Shown piece by piece: positions 45,128-54,418 of a stretch of DNA of 64,000 nt. Numbering within the stretch: the first letter of the stretch is position 1; the number at the start of each line of letters is the position of its first letter. This DNA is from Paracoccaceae bacterium (GTDB lineage Bacteria; Pseudomonadota; Alphaproteobacteria; Rhodobacterales; Rhodobacteraceae): NCBI GenBank assembly GCA_014872815.1, contig WKFK01000015.1, positions 744,001 through 808,000 of the forward strand, given 5' to 3'. The position numbers and the translations under genes are program-made. Under the pieces are notes generated by a model that saw nothing but the letters and a program-made list of their open reading frames with translations, searched no databases and was not told the DNA's origin.

Positions 45128-45736
45128 TTACCCGGCGCGATTGAGGTCCTGAATCAGGCCGTTGACGTCACCTTTGCGACGATCGAGCATCGCGCCAATT
45201 TCAGCCTTCTCGGACAGTCGCAGGCTGATCCCCTCGATAATCAGGTCGAAGAACTTGTCTTTGCCAGATTTGTCCGACACCAAGAAAGCCACTTGAAATG
45301 GCTTCTGCCCGCGCAGGGTTACCTTGGCATTTACCTCATAGAAGCTCTTCACCTTGCGGGACCCGGTCACTTCGACCTTGCCGCCCACAAACTCATTGAA
45401 ACGTTTTCCATATTTGCGGGAGATATACCCCTGAAAGGCCTTGGTGTAGCTGTTGAGTTGGCTTTTGCTGAGGCTGCGTGCATCGGGGCCAAGCGCGGAA
45501 CGGGCAATGATGCTCACATCGCCGTATTTCACAAAGATCTTCTCGAAGTCCTTGATCATTCGGTCCAGGGACTTGCCGGAAGAGATCACCTTGTTGATAT
45601 CCGCGACCGCTTTGTCGATCAGCGCTTTGGCTTGCGCATCGTTGAGTGCGAAAGCCGACGAGGGTAGAGAGCCCGCCGCTCCGGCGGCGATGGACAAAGC
45701 GACGAAATTGCGTCGAGACAGTTTAGAAATCGGCAT
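45128..45736 (-). CDS. mlaC: MlaC-like phospholipid-binding protein with Tat-type signal
   Basis: 202-residue periplasmic carrier of the MlaC/Ttg2D family, which shuttles phospholipids between MlaA at the outer membrane and MlaFEDB at the inner membrane. The N-terminus KLSRRNFVALSIAAGAAG fits a twin-arginine signal with the RR pair at residues 8-9 and cleavage near residue 32. The mature part contains FEKIFVKYGDVSIIARSALG and DLIIEGISLRLSEKAEIGAML, typical of MlaC. The ATG at 45734-45736 has GAGGATCCC before it and overlaps the mlaA end. Confidence 0.87.
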   Translation of the reverse strand: MPISKLSRRNFVALSIAAGAAGSLPSSAFALNDAQAKALIDKAVADINKVISSGKSLDRMIKDFEKIFVKYGDVSIIARSALGPDARSLSKSQLNSYTKAFQGYISRKYGKRFNEFVGGKVEVTGSRKVKSFYEVNAKVTLRGQKPFQVAFLVSDKSGKDKFFDLIIEGISLRLSEKAEIGAMLDRRKGDVNGLIQDLNRAG

Positions 45737-46526
45737 AGGGATCCTCATAGGGGTCGAATTCCGGATCGACATAGGTTTCCTCGCCTTGTATTCCAAGTCG
45801 GAAGCGCCGGTTTTGTAGGTACAGGATGCGTGCCTGTGCATAGCTGTCGGCACTTTCATACAGTATCGAATCGACGGTGGTGTCGTACTCGTAACGCTCG
45901 CCCATCTTATTCACGACATAGGCGACACCCCCTATGTATCGCGTGGGTTCGCGGGTCACGACGAAGAAGGGGTCCAGTACAATGTCGATGGCAAACCCAT
46001 AGGCGTCACGCGTGGTGGATGGTCCAAAAAATGGCATCTCGGTATAAGCGCCTTCTCCTGCGCCCCACACGTGCAATGTCTCTCCAAAATCGGTGTCGTG
46101 ACGGGCCATACCCACTTCGGTCGCAGGGTCAAAAATGCCCGCGATGCCGAAAACAGTATTAAATGCAAACCGCAAAAGTGATGAGCCTGCCTCAGGAATT
46201 TTGCCCTGCAGGGTGTTGTTGATCACGTCATTTGGCAATGACAGGTGGTCCGCGAAATTTGATACACCGGTGCGTACAGGAGATGGGATAACTGTGCCGT
46301 ATCCATTGGAGGCAGGTGACAAAAGAAGCTTGTCTACGCGCTTGTTGAATTCGTGAATGCGCCTGTTCGCAGCCTCGTTAGGGTCATTGATCCCATTGGG
46401 GGCGATATTTGTCTTCGCGCAGGCGGAGAGAGTTGTGCTGACGCAAAGGGTCAGTACAATGGGGCGCAGAATTTTCTTTAGAACCAGTTTCAAAGGCAAC
46501 CACACGTTTCTTGTTTTTCGCGTCAA
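45723..46526 (-). CDS. mlaA: MlaA (VacJ)-family outer-membrane lipoprotein
   Basis: 267-residue lipoprotein that extracts mislocalised phospholipids from the outer leaflet. The lipobox TTLSAC puts the lipidated Cys near residue 36, giving a rather long signal region. Core motifs are NDPNEAANRRIHEFNKRVD, LPNDVINNTLQGK and FFGPSTTRDAYG. It overlaps mlaC by 14 bases; inner-membrane partners mlaDEF are not adjacent. Confidence 0.93.
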   Translation of the reverse strand: MTRKTRNVWLPLKLVLKKILRPIVLTLCVSTTLSACAKTNIAPNGINDPNEAANRRIHEFNKRVDKLLLSPASNGYGTVIPSPVRTGVSNFADHLSLPNDVINNTLQGKIPEAGSSLLRFAFNTVFGIAGIFDPATEVGMARHDTDFGETLHVWGAGEGAYTEMPFFGPSTTRDAYGFAIDIVLDPFFVVTREPTRYIGGVAYVVNKMGERYEYDTTVDSILYESADSYAQARILYLQNRRFRLGIQGEETYVDPEFDPYEDPYADF

Positions 46527-46610
46527 TCTTCTTTCATTTAGATTAATCGAATACTTACCCCAATGTCATAGTGATGTTCGTCTAACGATGTGGCAGTTTG
46601 GGTACATTAA

Positions 46611-46629
46611 GCCTGAGAAATAATCAGGC
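46611..46629. promoter_or_regulatory. Inverted repeat upstream of type I secretion genes
   Basis: GCCTGA-N7-TCAGGC, 57 bases before the secretion ATPase start, inside an AT-rich stretch. It has the shape of an operator, but no regulator can be named. Confidence 0.3.
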
Positions 46630-46685
46630 ACATCACCGGGGGTGTGTGTAAAGGCATGATTTATCCGGCGCACAGGGACTAATTT

Positions 46686-48419
46686 ATGAACGCATCAGCA
46701 AAAGACCGCGGGCTACAAGAACTTCGAACCATACGCGCGCAAAGTCGCAGCCTGTATTGGACTGTAGCGATCTTCAGTTTCTTTGTGAACCTGCTCATGC
46801 TGACTGGGCCGCTCTACATGCTTCAGGTTTACGACCGCGTGTTGGGAAGCGGGTCGCAAGAAACCCTCTTCGCGCTCTCTCTTTTGGTTGTATTTCTGTT
46901 TACGCTTATGGGGTTGGTTGATTACGCCCGCGGGCGTGTCATGGCGCGCGTGGGGGCCCGGTTTCAGGACGCGCTGGATCATCGGGTGTTTGATGCCTCG
47001 TTGCGCCGATCCGCTTTGGGGCAATCGGCAAGCTCCGAAACGGCCCTGCAGGATTTGGAGTCAGTACAGCGACTGCTAACTTCCCCGGTTTTGACATCGG
47101 TGTTTGATATGCCTTGGGCGCCGTTGTTCATTTTTGGCATCGCCCTGTTTCATCCATGGCTGGGCCTCTTGGCCGTGATCGGTGGCGGCATATTGATTAT
47201 GGCAGCTGTTTTTAACCAGCTGGCAACGCGGCGCCATACCGAGCGGATGCTTACAGTGACACACAGCGCCAATCGCATGTCCATGCAGATGCAGACGGAA
47301 GCCGAACTTGTGTCCGCTTTGGGGATGCGCGAAGCGGCCTTTGACCGCTGGAAAGCTGTGCGCCGGAAGTCGCTTGAGGAAACGGTGACAACGGCCGATG
47401 TCGGCGGCGGATTTACAACAGGGATCAAGACCTTTCGCCTCTTTTTGCAGTCGGCAATGCTCGGGCTTGGCGCGTTTCTCGTGCTTAAAGGCGAACTGAC
47501 CCCGGGCGCGATGATCGCTGGCTCCATTCTTTTGGGCCGAGCGCTGGCTCCAGTTGAACTGGCTGTGAACCAATGGGCCGTTGTGCAGCGGGCTCGCAAA
47601 GGGTGGCATAACCTAGCAGAGCTTTTGGGCGCAGTGCCTCCAATTGAGCCTCGGACTGAGCTTCCTGTCCCGGCCGCAAAGCTGCAGTTGCAGCAAGTCA
47701 CCATTGTGCCCCCGGGCGAGTCCCAGGCCACCTTGCGGATGATGTCGTTTGAGGTCGCGCCGGGCGAAGCGATTGGCGTGATTGGGTCCTCCGGAGCAGG
47801 TAAGTCGACTTTGGCTAAAGCCATCACAGGAGTGTGGCGTCCTGCGGGGGGGAAGATCCGTCTCGATGGGGCCTCCTTGGAGCAATACGATCCCGTGGCG
47901 CTTGGGCGTTACATTGGCTACCTGCCACAGAGGGTTGAGCTCTTTGGCGGTACGATTGCAGAAAACATTGCCCGCCTTCAGAAAGACGCGCCCGCCGAGC
48001 AAATCGTTGCTGCCGCAAAAAAAGCGGATGCACACGATATGATCCTTAAGCTGCCAGATGGTTATGACACGCAGGTATCCGTTCACGGCGGTCGTCTCTC
48101 CGGCGGACAGCTGCAGCGTATTGGGCTTGCGCGCGCAATGTATGAAGATCCGGTTCTCCTTGTGCTGGATGAACCCAATTCAAATCTGGACAACGAGGGC
48201 TCCATGGCGCTCAACGCGGCCATTCGGGCGATGAAAAGCGCGGGCAAGAGCGTGCTTATCATGGCGCACCGTCCCGCTGCTATTCAGGAATGTGACAAGC
48301 TGCTGATGGTAGAGCACGGACAAAAACGTGCCTTTGGTCCGAAAGATGAAGTACTCAAAGAGGTGCTGCGCAACCATGAGCAGGTGCGTAACTCCCAAGG
48401 TCCGGGAGGTGTACAATGA
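46686..48419 (+). CDS. Type I secretion ABC transporter, PrtD-like
   Basis: 577-residue permease-ATPase fusion. Five to six membrane helices occupy about 25-310; the nucleotide-binding domain follows with Walker A GSSGAGKSTL (about 365), Q-loop YLPQRVELF, signature LSGGQLQRIGLARAM (about 470) and Walker B LLVLDEPNSNLD. There is no C39-like N-terminal domain, which places it with the PrtD/HasD group exporting RTX-type proteins. Substrate not in the window. The adaptor gene starts within its stop codon. Confidence 0.92.
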   Translation: MNASAKDRGLQELRTIRAQSRSLYWTVAIFSFFVNLLMLTGPLYMLQVYDRVLGSGSQETLFALSLLVVFLFTLMGLVDYARGRVMARVGARFQDALDHRVFDASLRRSALGQSASSETALQDLESVQRLLTSPVLTSVFDMPWAPLFIFGIALFHPWLGLLAVIGGGILIMAAVFNQLATRRHTERMLTVTHSANRMSMQMQTEAELVSALGMREAAFDRWKAVRRKSLEETVTTADVGGGFTTGIKTFRLFLQSAMLGLGAFLVLKGELTPGAMIAGSILLGRALAPVELAVNQWAVVQRARKGWHNLAELLGAVPPIEPRTELPVPAAKLQLQQVTIVPPGESQATLRMMSFEVAPGEAIGVIGSSGAGKSTLAKAITGVWRPAGGKIRLDGASLEQYDPVALGRYIGYLPQRVELFGGTIAENIARLQKDAPAEQIVAAAKKADAHDMILKLPDGYDTQVSVHGGRLSGGQLQRIGLARAMYEDPVLLVLDEPNSNLDNEGSMALNAAIRAMKSAGKSVLIMAHRPAAIQECDKLLMVEHGQKRAFGPKDEVLKEVLRNHEQVRNSQGPGGVQ

Positions 48420-49720
48420 ACACGAAGTCAACTTGGAGCGCGCGTAAGCCCTTGCTGATCGGTGGTCTGTCTGTTGCGGCCCTGGTTCTAGGGTTCGGGG
48501 CGTGGGCAGTCGGCACAGAAATCTCTGGGGCAATTGTCACGTCAGGCCGTGTGGAAGTGGATCGCAATCGCCAGATTGTGCAACACATTGACGGTGGCGT
48601 CGTCACGGACATCAATGTTGAAGAAGGTGATCAGGTGCTTCCGGGGGAAGTGCTTATGGAGTTGGACGCTTCGGAGCTGACACTGGAGCTCGCGGTCACA
48701 GAGGGACAGTTGTGGGAACTCATGGCCCGTCGCGGCCGGCTTGAGGCAGAGCGTGACGATGCACAGGACATTAGGTTTGATCCCATTTTGTTGGATATTG
48801 CCGCTTCTGATCAAGAAGTGGAAAGCCTGCTGATGGGCCAAAGTCGCTTGTTTGAAGCCCGTCGCGATACGCTGGAAAAGAACCTGGACCAACTCGCCAA
48901 ACGCCGTGCTCAGACCCAAAGCCAAATTCTGGGTGTTGATGCCCAGAATACAGCCCTTACGCGGCAGTTGGAACTGATCCAAGCAGAGTTGGCGGATCAA
49001 CAGTCATTGCTCGACAAAGGGTTGGCTCAGGCAACGCGCGTGCTTGCCTTGCGGCGTGAAGAGGCCTCTCTGGCTGGGCGCGTGGGCGAGTTGCAGGCCA
49101 GCCGCGCACAGGCTGAAGGTCGCATAACCGAGATTGAAATTGAAGCGCTCAAATTGGCTAGCACCCGTCGCGAGGAGGCAATCACCACATTACGTGACCT
49201 GCGATACCGTGAGTTGGAATTGTCAGAGCGCCGCCGCCACTTGATGTCAAAAATCGACAGTCTGGAAATTCGTGCTCCGGTGGCTGGATTGGTTTATGGC
49301 CTGCAGGTGTTTGCCTCTCAATCTGTCATCCAGCCGGCTGAACCGCTGATGTACATCGTGCCACAAGACCGTCCGCTGGTGGCGGCGGTTCAGGTGCCCA
49401 CCATCCATGTGGATCAGGTCTATCCGGGCCAATCCGTGACGCTTAAGTTCTCCGCCTTCGATCAACGCACCACGCCTGATCTAGAGGGCAGTGTGGTGCA
49501 TGTGTCTGCGGATGCTTTTCAGGACGACCAAACCGGTGGCTCTTTCTACAAAGCGGAAATCGCGTTGTTGGATGGTGAAGTGGAAAAACTGCCTGCCGAA
49601 GCCTCGCTTGTGCCTGGCATGCCTGTTGATGCGTTTTTCCGCACGCGCGACAGAACGCCTTGGGAGTATCTCACCAAGCCTTTGACCGATTATTTCGTAA
49701 GGGCCTTCCGCGAGAGCTGA
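48416..49720 (+). CDS. HlyD-family type I secretion adaptor
   Basis: 434-residue periplasmic adaptor linking the ABC exporter to an outer-membrane channel. One N-terminal membrane helix (about 12-36), a biotinyl-lipoyl-like segment (GGVVTDINVEEGDQVLPGEVLMELD), long coiled coils (about 130-280) and a second lipoyl/beta-barrel part (SLEIRAPVAGLVYGL) are visible. ATGA overlap with the ATPase gene gives tight co-expression. No TolC-type gene is nearby. Confidence 0.92.
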   Translation: MNTKSTWSARKPLLIGGLSVAALVLGFGAWAVGTEISGAIVTSGRVEVDRNRQIVQHIDGGVVTDINVEEGDQVLPGEVLMELDASELTLELAVTEGQLWELMARRGRLEAERDDAQDIRFDPILLDIAASDQEVESLLMGQSRLFEARRDTLEKNLDQLAKRRAQTQSQILGVDAQNTALTRQLELIQAELADQQSLLDKGLAQATRVLALRREEASLAGRVGELQASRAQAEGRITEIEIEALKLASTRREEAITTLRDLRYRELELSERRRHLMSKIDSLEIRAPVAGLVYGLQVFASQSVIQPAEPLMYIVPQDRPLVAAVQVPTIHVDQVYPGQSVTLKFSAFDQRTTPDLEGSVVHVSADAFQDDQTGGSFYKAEIALLDGEVEKLPAEASLVPGMPVDAFFRTRDRTPWEYLTKPLTDYFVRAFRES

Positions 49721-49795
49721 GCCTGCATTTCGCGCTTTTCAATTTTCATTTCGCGGTCTAGCGTCGGCGCAAACATCGCATATGGAGAGCACGTG

Positions 49796-50257
49796 ATGAG
49801 CGCGATCGAAGCACGCCTGAAAGAACTTGGAATTACACTGCCGGACGTGGCCGCCCCTGCGGCCAACTATGTGCCTTACGTGGTTGTGGGCGACATGGTC
49901 TATGTCTCCGGTCAAATCTCGATGACCTCTGAGGGGCTGACACTTGGCAAGGTTGGCGCGGATTTGACAACCGAAGAAGGCGCGGCGGCGGCTAAGACAT
50001 GTGCCATTGGTCTGCTCGCGGCATTGAAGGCGGCGTGTGACGGAGACATTGACCGCCTCGTTCGTGTTGTGAAGCTGGTTGGGTTTGTGAACTCCACGCC
50101 AGATTTCACCGATCAGCCAAAGGTGATCAATGGCGCGTCCGATTTCTTGGTGGAAGCGCTCGGCGAAAAAGGCCGGCACGCCCGCTCTGCGGTGTCTGCT
50201 GGGGCTTTGCCACTTGGCGTGGCCGTAGAGATCGAGGGCATCTTCCAGATCGCCTAA
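49796..50257 (+). CDS. RidA-family deaminase
   Basis: 153-residue YjgF/YER057c/UK114-family protein, related to RidA enamine/imine deaminases that protect PLP enzymes from 2-aminoacrylate. Visible are VVGDMVYVSGQISM and NGASDFLVEALGEKGRHARSAVSAGALPLGVAVEIEG, with the Arg of KGRHARSAV in the position of the key ligand. It is longer than classical RidA and belongs to the longer Rid group. The ATG at 49796 follows GGAGAG. The GDPD gene starts one base after its stop. Confidence 0.9.
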   Translation: MSAIEARLKELGITLPDVAAPAANYVPYVVVGDMVYVSGQISMTSEGLTLGKVGADLTTEEGAAAAKTCAIGLLAALKAACDGDIDRLVRVVKLVGFVNSTPDFTDQPKVINGASDFLVEALGEKGRHARSAVSAGALPLGVAVEIEGIFQIA

Positions 50258-50258
50258 T

Positions 50259-51017
50259 ATGCTCGACAAACGGTTCTTTGAGGCGCCCATCGCGCATCGG
50301 GCCCTGCATGACGTCACCCAAGGCCGCCCGGAAAACAGCCGGGCGGCCATTGAGGCGGCCATTGTGCAGGGTTTTGGCATCGAAATTGACTTGCAACTGT
50401 CCGCCGACGGTGTGGCCATGGCTTTTCATGACTATCAGTTGGAGCGGTTGGCCGAAGCCAAAGGGGCCATTCGCCAGCACACAGCGGCTGCGCTGGGTGC
50501 GATTCCGTTGATCGGTTGTGATGAAGGCATTCCCACCTTTGCAGAGGTGCTTGATCTGATCGCAGGCCGCGTGCCGCTTCTGGTAGAGTTCAAGGATCAG
50601 GACGGCATCATGGGGCCCAATGTGGGGGCGCTTGAGGCGTCCGCAGCCGAAGCGGTGCAAGATTACGCCGGCCCCTTGGCCTTCATGTCGTTCAACCCAT
50701 ACAGCGTGGCCGCCCTGCGCGACCTCGCTCCAAATGTGCCACGTGGTTTGACCACCGACCCCTTCCGCGCTGACGGCTGGCCGCTCCTGCCGGAAGCTGT
50801 CCGGACCCGCTTGCGCGCGATCCCGGATTATGACGACGTCGGGGCCTGTTTCATCAGCCACAGCGTTGATGACCTGCACTCGCCAGAAGTCGCGCGGCTC
50901 AAAGCGCGCGGTGCCAAAATTCTATGTTGGACCGTGACGTCGGCTCAGCAGGAGCAAGAAGCGCGCAAGATCGTCGATAACGTCACTTTTGAAGGCTACG
51001 TGCCAAAGGGCAGCTAG
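50259..51017 (+). CDS. Glycerophosphodiester phosphodiesterase
   Basis: 252-residue GDPD enzyme with a TIM barrel that hydrolyses glycerophosphodiesters to glycerol-3-phosphate and an alcohol. Catalytic and metal residues are in HRALHD (about 10), RPENSRAAIEAA, GIEIDLQLSADG and FHDYQLERL. No signal peptide, so it acts in the cytoplasm. Coupled to the upstream RidA-family gene. Confidence 0.92.
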   Translation: MLDKRFFEAPIAHRALHDVTQGRPENSRAAIEAAIVQGFGIEIDLQLSADGVAMAFHDYQLERLAEAKGAIRQHTAAALGAIPLIGCDEGIPTFAEVLDLIAGRVPLLVEFKDQDGIMGPNVGALEASAAEAVQDYAGPLAFMSFNPYSVAALRDLAPNVPRGLTTDPFRADGWPLLPEAVRTRLRAIPDYDDVGACFISHSVDDLHSPEVARLKARGAKILCWTVTSAQQEQEARKIVDNVTFEGYVPKGS

Positions 51018-51030
51018 AATTGGCTGCCCT
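51007..51030 (+). terminator. Hairpin overlapping GDPD stop codon
   Basis: AGGGCAGC at 51007-51014 pairs with GCTGCCCT at 51023-51030; the TAG stop is in the loop. The following AAAAGTGATTT has no good T-run, so termination is uncertain. Confidence 0.5.
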
Positions 51031-51092
51031 AAAAGTGATTTGTCTCGCGCCCTACATCGTAGCAGGTACACTACCATAAAGGAGGCGCGCGC

Positions 51093-52280
51093 ATGGACGG
51101 TGATCCACTTGAAATCACATTGCATCAGTCGCTGGAGACCGTTCCCGCAGCCGATTGGGACGCCTGCGCCGATCCTAAGCCAAATGGCACTGGACGCGCG
51201 GAAAACCCCTTTGTCACCCACCGCTTTTTGCGTGCGCTTGAGGAAAGCGGGAGCGTTGGTTCCGGCACCGGCTGGCTACCCCGCCATTTGACCGCCAAAG
51301 CTGGTGGTGAAGTCATCGCCGTCGCGCCGATGTACATCAAACAGCACAGTCAGGGCGAATACGTCTTTGACCACAATTGGGCCCACGCCTACGAACAAGC
51401 TGGTGGGCGTTACTACCCCAAACTGCAAACCGCTGTGCCGTTTTCGCCGGTCACAGGCCGCCGTCTGATGACACGTCCTGGCTGGGAGACCACCGGCCAA
51501 TCCGCGTTGGTGCAAGGTATGGTGCAAGTCGGCACCGACAATGGCCTCAGCGGTGCACACATCACCTTCTGCACCGAAGAAGAGGCCCAGAACGGCCAGA
51601 AGATGGGTCTGCTCTATCGCACTGGCCAACAGTTTCACTGGCTCAACGACAACTACGACAGCTTTGACGCCTTCCTCGCTGCGCTTTCCTCTCGCAAACG
51701 TAAAAACATCCGCAAAGAGCGCAAACAGGCGCAAGCCTTTGGTGGCACCATCACCTGTCTGACTGGCGACGACATCAAACCCAGCCACTGGGACGCCATG
51801 TGGCGCTTCTACCAGGACACCGGTGCGCGCAAATGGGGCACGCCATATCTGACGCGAGCTTTCTTTGACATCATCCATCAGACCATGCGGGATGACACGC
51901 TGCTGATCCTTTCGGAGCGCGACGGTACTCCAGTTGCGGGGGCCATGAATATGATTGGCAGCGACACGCTGTTTGGCCGCTACTGGGGCTGTGTCGAACA
52001 CCACCCGGCATTGCATTTCGAACTGTGCTACTATCAGGCGATGGATTGGGCCATTGCCCAGGGTCTCGCCTCGGTCGAGGCAGGCGCACAAGGCGAGCAC
52101 AAACTGGCGCGCGGCTATCTTCCGGTGACCACCCATTCGCTGCACTGGATTCAAGACCCAGGGTTCCGCGATGCCATCGACCGCTATTTGCAGGCCGAAC
52201 GCGAAGCGGTCAGTCAGGATGTCGAAGTGCTCACCAGCTATGGCCCGTTTAAGCGCGGCAATGAGGAGGACCACGAATGA
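51093..52280 (+). CDS. FemAB-like GNAT protein (COG3146)
   Basis: 395-residue protein of the peptidogalycan-biosynthesis/FemAB-like acyltransferase family (PF04339). [19 protein letters not shown] and the basic [15 protein letters not shown] are typical; the C-terminal [16 protein letters not shown] and [18 protein letters not shown] belong to the GNAT fold. Its reaction is not established. A strong AAGGAGG precedes the ATG. It overlaps the pterin dehydratase gene by four bases. Confidence 0.9.
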   Translation: MDGDPLEITLHQSLETVPAADWDACADPKPNGTGRAENPFVTHRFLRALEESGSVGSGTGWLPRHLTAKAGGEVIAVAPMYIKQHSQGEYVFDHNWAHAYEQAGGRYYPKLQTAVPFSPVTGRRLMTRPGWETTGQSALVQGMVQVGTDNGLSGAHITFCTEEEAQNGQKMGLLYRTGQQFHWLNDNYDSFDAFLAALSSRKRKNIRKERKQAQAFGGTITCLTGDDIKPSHWDAMWRFYQDTGARKWGTPYLTRAFFDIIHQTMRDDTLLILSERDGTPVAGAMNMIGSDTLFGRYWGCVEHHPALHFELCYYQAMDWAIAQGLASVEAGAQGEHKLARGYLPVTTHSLHWIQDPGFRDAIDRYLQAEREAVSQDVEVLTSYGPFKRGNEEDHE

Positions 52281-52579
52281 CCGAAAAACTGAGCCAAGCC
52301 GCGCGCGACGCGGTCATGGAACCGCTGTTACAAACCGGCTGGACCTATTGCGGTGACCGTGATGCGATCCGCAAATCTTTTGTGTTTGAGAACTTTGTGG
52401 AGGCTTTTGGATGGATGACCAAGGCGGCCATCTGGGCCGAGAAATGGAACCACCATCCCGAATGGTCCAACGTTTACAAAACCGTCGACGTGACCCTAAC
52501 CACCCATGACGTGGGCGGTCTGTCCGCTTTGGACGCCAAACTGGCGCGCAAAATGGATGTGTTGTTTGGCGAGGCCTAA
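52277..52579 (+). CDS. phhB: Pterin-4a-carbinolamine dehydratase
   Basis: 100-residue PCD/DCoH-type enzyme that regenerates tetrahydrobiopterin-type cofactor after aromatic hydroxylation. The active-site His cluster is in [18 protein letters not shown] (about 54-72). No phenylalanine hydroxylase is in the window, so its partner reaction here is open. Confidence 0.93.
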   Translation: MTEKLSQAARDAVMEPLLQTGWTYCGDRDAIRKSFVFENFVEAFGWMTKAAIWAEKWNHHPEWSNVYKTVDVTLTTHDVGGLSALDAKLARKMDVLFGEA

Positions 52580-52584
52580 AGGTA

Positions 52585-52617
52585 AGGCCTGACACGCTCG
52601 CGCAGCGCGTCAGGCCT
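52585..52617. terminator. Bidirectional hairpin between convergent genes
   Basis: AGGCCTGACACGC pairs with GCGCGTCAGGCCT with one mismatch, between the pterin dehydratase and peroxiredoxin genes. T-runs are weak. Confidence 0.6.
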
Positions 52618-52629
52618 CATTTCAAACTC

Positions 52630-53118
52630 TTACAGAGCGGCAACCATGGTCTCACCCGCGCTGATCTCGCAGGTGCCTGGCGCCTCTTCGACGTTCAGGA
52701 TCTTGAACTCACCGTCCTCGATCATCGCCGCATAACGTTTGGAGCGGTTCACAAAGCCAATCGCAGGCACGCTGAAGTCCAGTCCCATCGCGGTGGTCAA
52801 TTCACCGGTTGGATCCGCCAGCAGTGTCACGCCCGCCTCCGCTGCGTTGTTGGCTTTGTCCCAGGCATCCATCACAAACGGATCGTTCACCGACAGACAA
52901 ATCACCTCATCCACGCCTTTGTCCTTCAGCGCGTCCACATTGCGCATGAAGCTTGGCAAATGCGCGCTGCTGCAGGTGGACGTAAACGCGCCCGGCAGGC
53001 CAAACAGCACAACCTTGCGGCCTTTGGTCAGGCTTTCCACCGACACCGGCTCTGGCCCTTCTGCGCCCACCTTCATCAGCGTGCCTTCGGGGATTTTGTC
53101 TCCGATCGAAATACTCAT
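52630..53118 (-). CDS. Peroxiredoxin, Prx5-like
   Basis: 162-residue thiol peroxidase of the AhpC/TSA superfamily, Prx5 group. The peroxidatic Cys is in PGAFTSTCSSAHLPSF (about residue 48), with the conserved active-site region KVVLFGLPGAF. The usual PTC is replaced by STC, with Ser at the otherwise conserved Thr-preceding position. The ATG at 53116-53118 has GAGAG before it; the frame continues upstream into the oxidoreductase promoter region. Divergent from the flavoprotein gene. Confidence 0.9.
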   Translation of the reverse strand: MSISIGDKIPEGTLMKVGAEGPEPVSVESLTKGRKVVLFGLPGAFTSTCSSAHLPSFMRNVDALKDKGVDEVICLSVNDPFVMDAWDKANNAAEAGVTLLADPTGELTTAMGLDFSVPAIGFVNRSKRYAAMIEDGEFKILNVEEAPGTCEISAGETMVAAL

Positions 53119-53200
53119 TTGTGATACTCTCATTGCGTTTCCCTGAACCTGCGATATAGGCTCGCCAGCGGCTAAGACAATGGGTTTGAGGGAGAGTGAC

Positions 53201-54409
53201 GTGACGCACGTTGTTGTGATCGGAGCAGGGCAGGCAGGCGCGGCCTGTGTGGCCAAATTGCGTGCCAAAGGCTTTGAGGGCGAGATCACTCTGATTGGGG
53301 CCGAAACCGCCCCACCGTACCAACGTCCGCCGCTCTCCAAAAAGTACCTTTTGGGCGAAATGGACCTCGAACGTCTCTACCTGCGTCCCGAGAGCTATTA
53401 CGCGGATCAAAACATCACTCTGCGCCTTGGCACATCCGTTCAGGCCGTCGACACAGCGGCGCAAACGGTCTCCCTAGCCGAGGAAACTCTCTCCTATGAT
53501 CATCTCGTTCTGACCACCGGCGCGTCTCCCATTCGCCTGCCTTCCGCCATCGGCGGCGATCTCAGCGGGGTTTACACCGTGCGCAACCTCGCCGACGTGG
53601 ACGCCATGGCCCCCGAGTTTGTCAAAGACCGCCACGTGCTGATTGTCGGCGGGGGCTACATCGGCCTCGAAGCTGCCGCCGTCGCCGCTGCTAAGGGCCT
53701 GAAAGTCACGCTGGTCGAAATGTCCGACCGCATCCTGCAACGTGTCGCCGCCAAAGAAACCAGCGACTATTTCCGCGCGCTGCACAGCTCGCATGGCGTT
53801 GAGATCCTCGAAGGCACCGCTCTGGAAGGCCTCGCTGGCGAAGGCCGTGTGACCACCGCCAAGCTCTCCGGCGGACGCGAGTTGACCGTGGATTTTGTGA
53901 TTGTTGGCGTTGGCATCCGCCCCGACACCGCACTGGCAGACGCCGCTGGTCTGACCCTCGACAATGGCATCGCCACCGACGACCAAGGCCGCACCAGCGC
54001 GCCCAACGTCTGGTCTGCGGGCGACTGCGCCTCCTTCCCTTACAAAGGCACTCGCATTCGGTTGGAAAGCGTGCCAAATGCCATCGATCAGGCCGAAGTG
54101 GTTGCCGAAAACATCTTGGGTGCGGAGAAGACCTACGTTGCCAAACCATGGTTCTGGTCCGATCAATACGACGTGAAATTACAGATCGCCGGGCTCAATA
54201 CCGGCTTTGACACCATCGTCACCCGCGACAGCGGCGCAGGGACCGCGTCGTTCTGGTATTACCAAGGCGACACCCTTCTGGCCGTCGACGCCATGAACGC
54301 CCCACGTGACTACATGGTGGGCAAGCGCTTGATCGAAGGCGGGAAATCCCCGGCGCGTGACATGGTTGCCGACATGACCACCGACATCAAAGACTTGATG
54401 CGTCTCTAA
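53201..54409 (+). CDS. FAD-dependent ferredoxin-reductase-like oxidoreductase
   Basis: 402-residue pyridine-nucleotide-dependent flavoprotein of the ferredoxin/rubredoxin-reductase type. FAD motif VVIGAGQAGAACV, NAD motif LIVGGGYIGLEAAAVAA (about 150) and the second FAD motif VWSAGDCAS (about 275). The Reductase_C end (FWSDQYDVKLQIAGL) is present. Electron acceptor unknown; such enzymes serve P450 or dioxygenase ferredoxins. The GTG at 53201 follows GAGGGAG; an in-frame ATG at 53180 is the alternative. The rsmD gene follows after nine bases. Confidence 0.9.
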   Translation: MTHVVVIGAGQAGAACVAKLRAKGFEGEITLIGAETAPPYQRPPLSKKYLLGEMDLERLYLRPESYYADQNITLRLGTSVQAVDTAAQTVSLAEETLSYDHLVLTTGASPIRLPSAIGGDLSGVYTVRNLADVDAMAPEFVKDRHVLIVGGGYIGLEAAAVAAAKGLKVTLVEMSDRILQRVAAKETSDYFRALHSSHGVEILEGTALEGLAGEGRVTTAKLSGGRELTVDFVIVGVGIRPDTALADAAGLTLDNGIATDDQGRTSAPNVWSAGDCASFPYKGTRIRLESVPNAIDQAEVVAENILGAEKTYVAKPWFWSDQYDVKLQIAGLNTGFDTIVTRDSGAGTASFWYYQGDTLLAVDAMNAPRDYMVGKRLIEGGKSPARDMVADMTTDIKDLMRL

Positions 54410-54418
54410 GGAGTTCTC

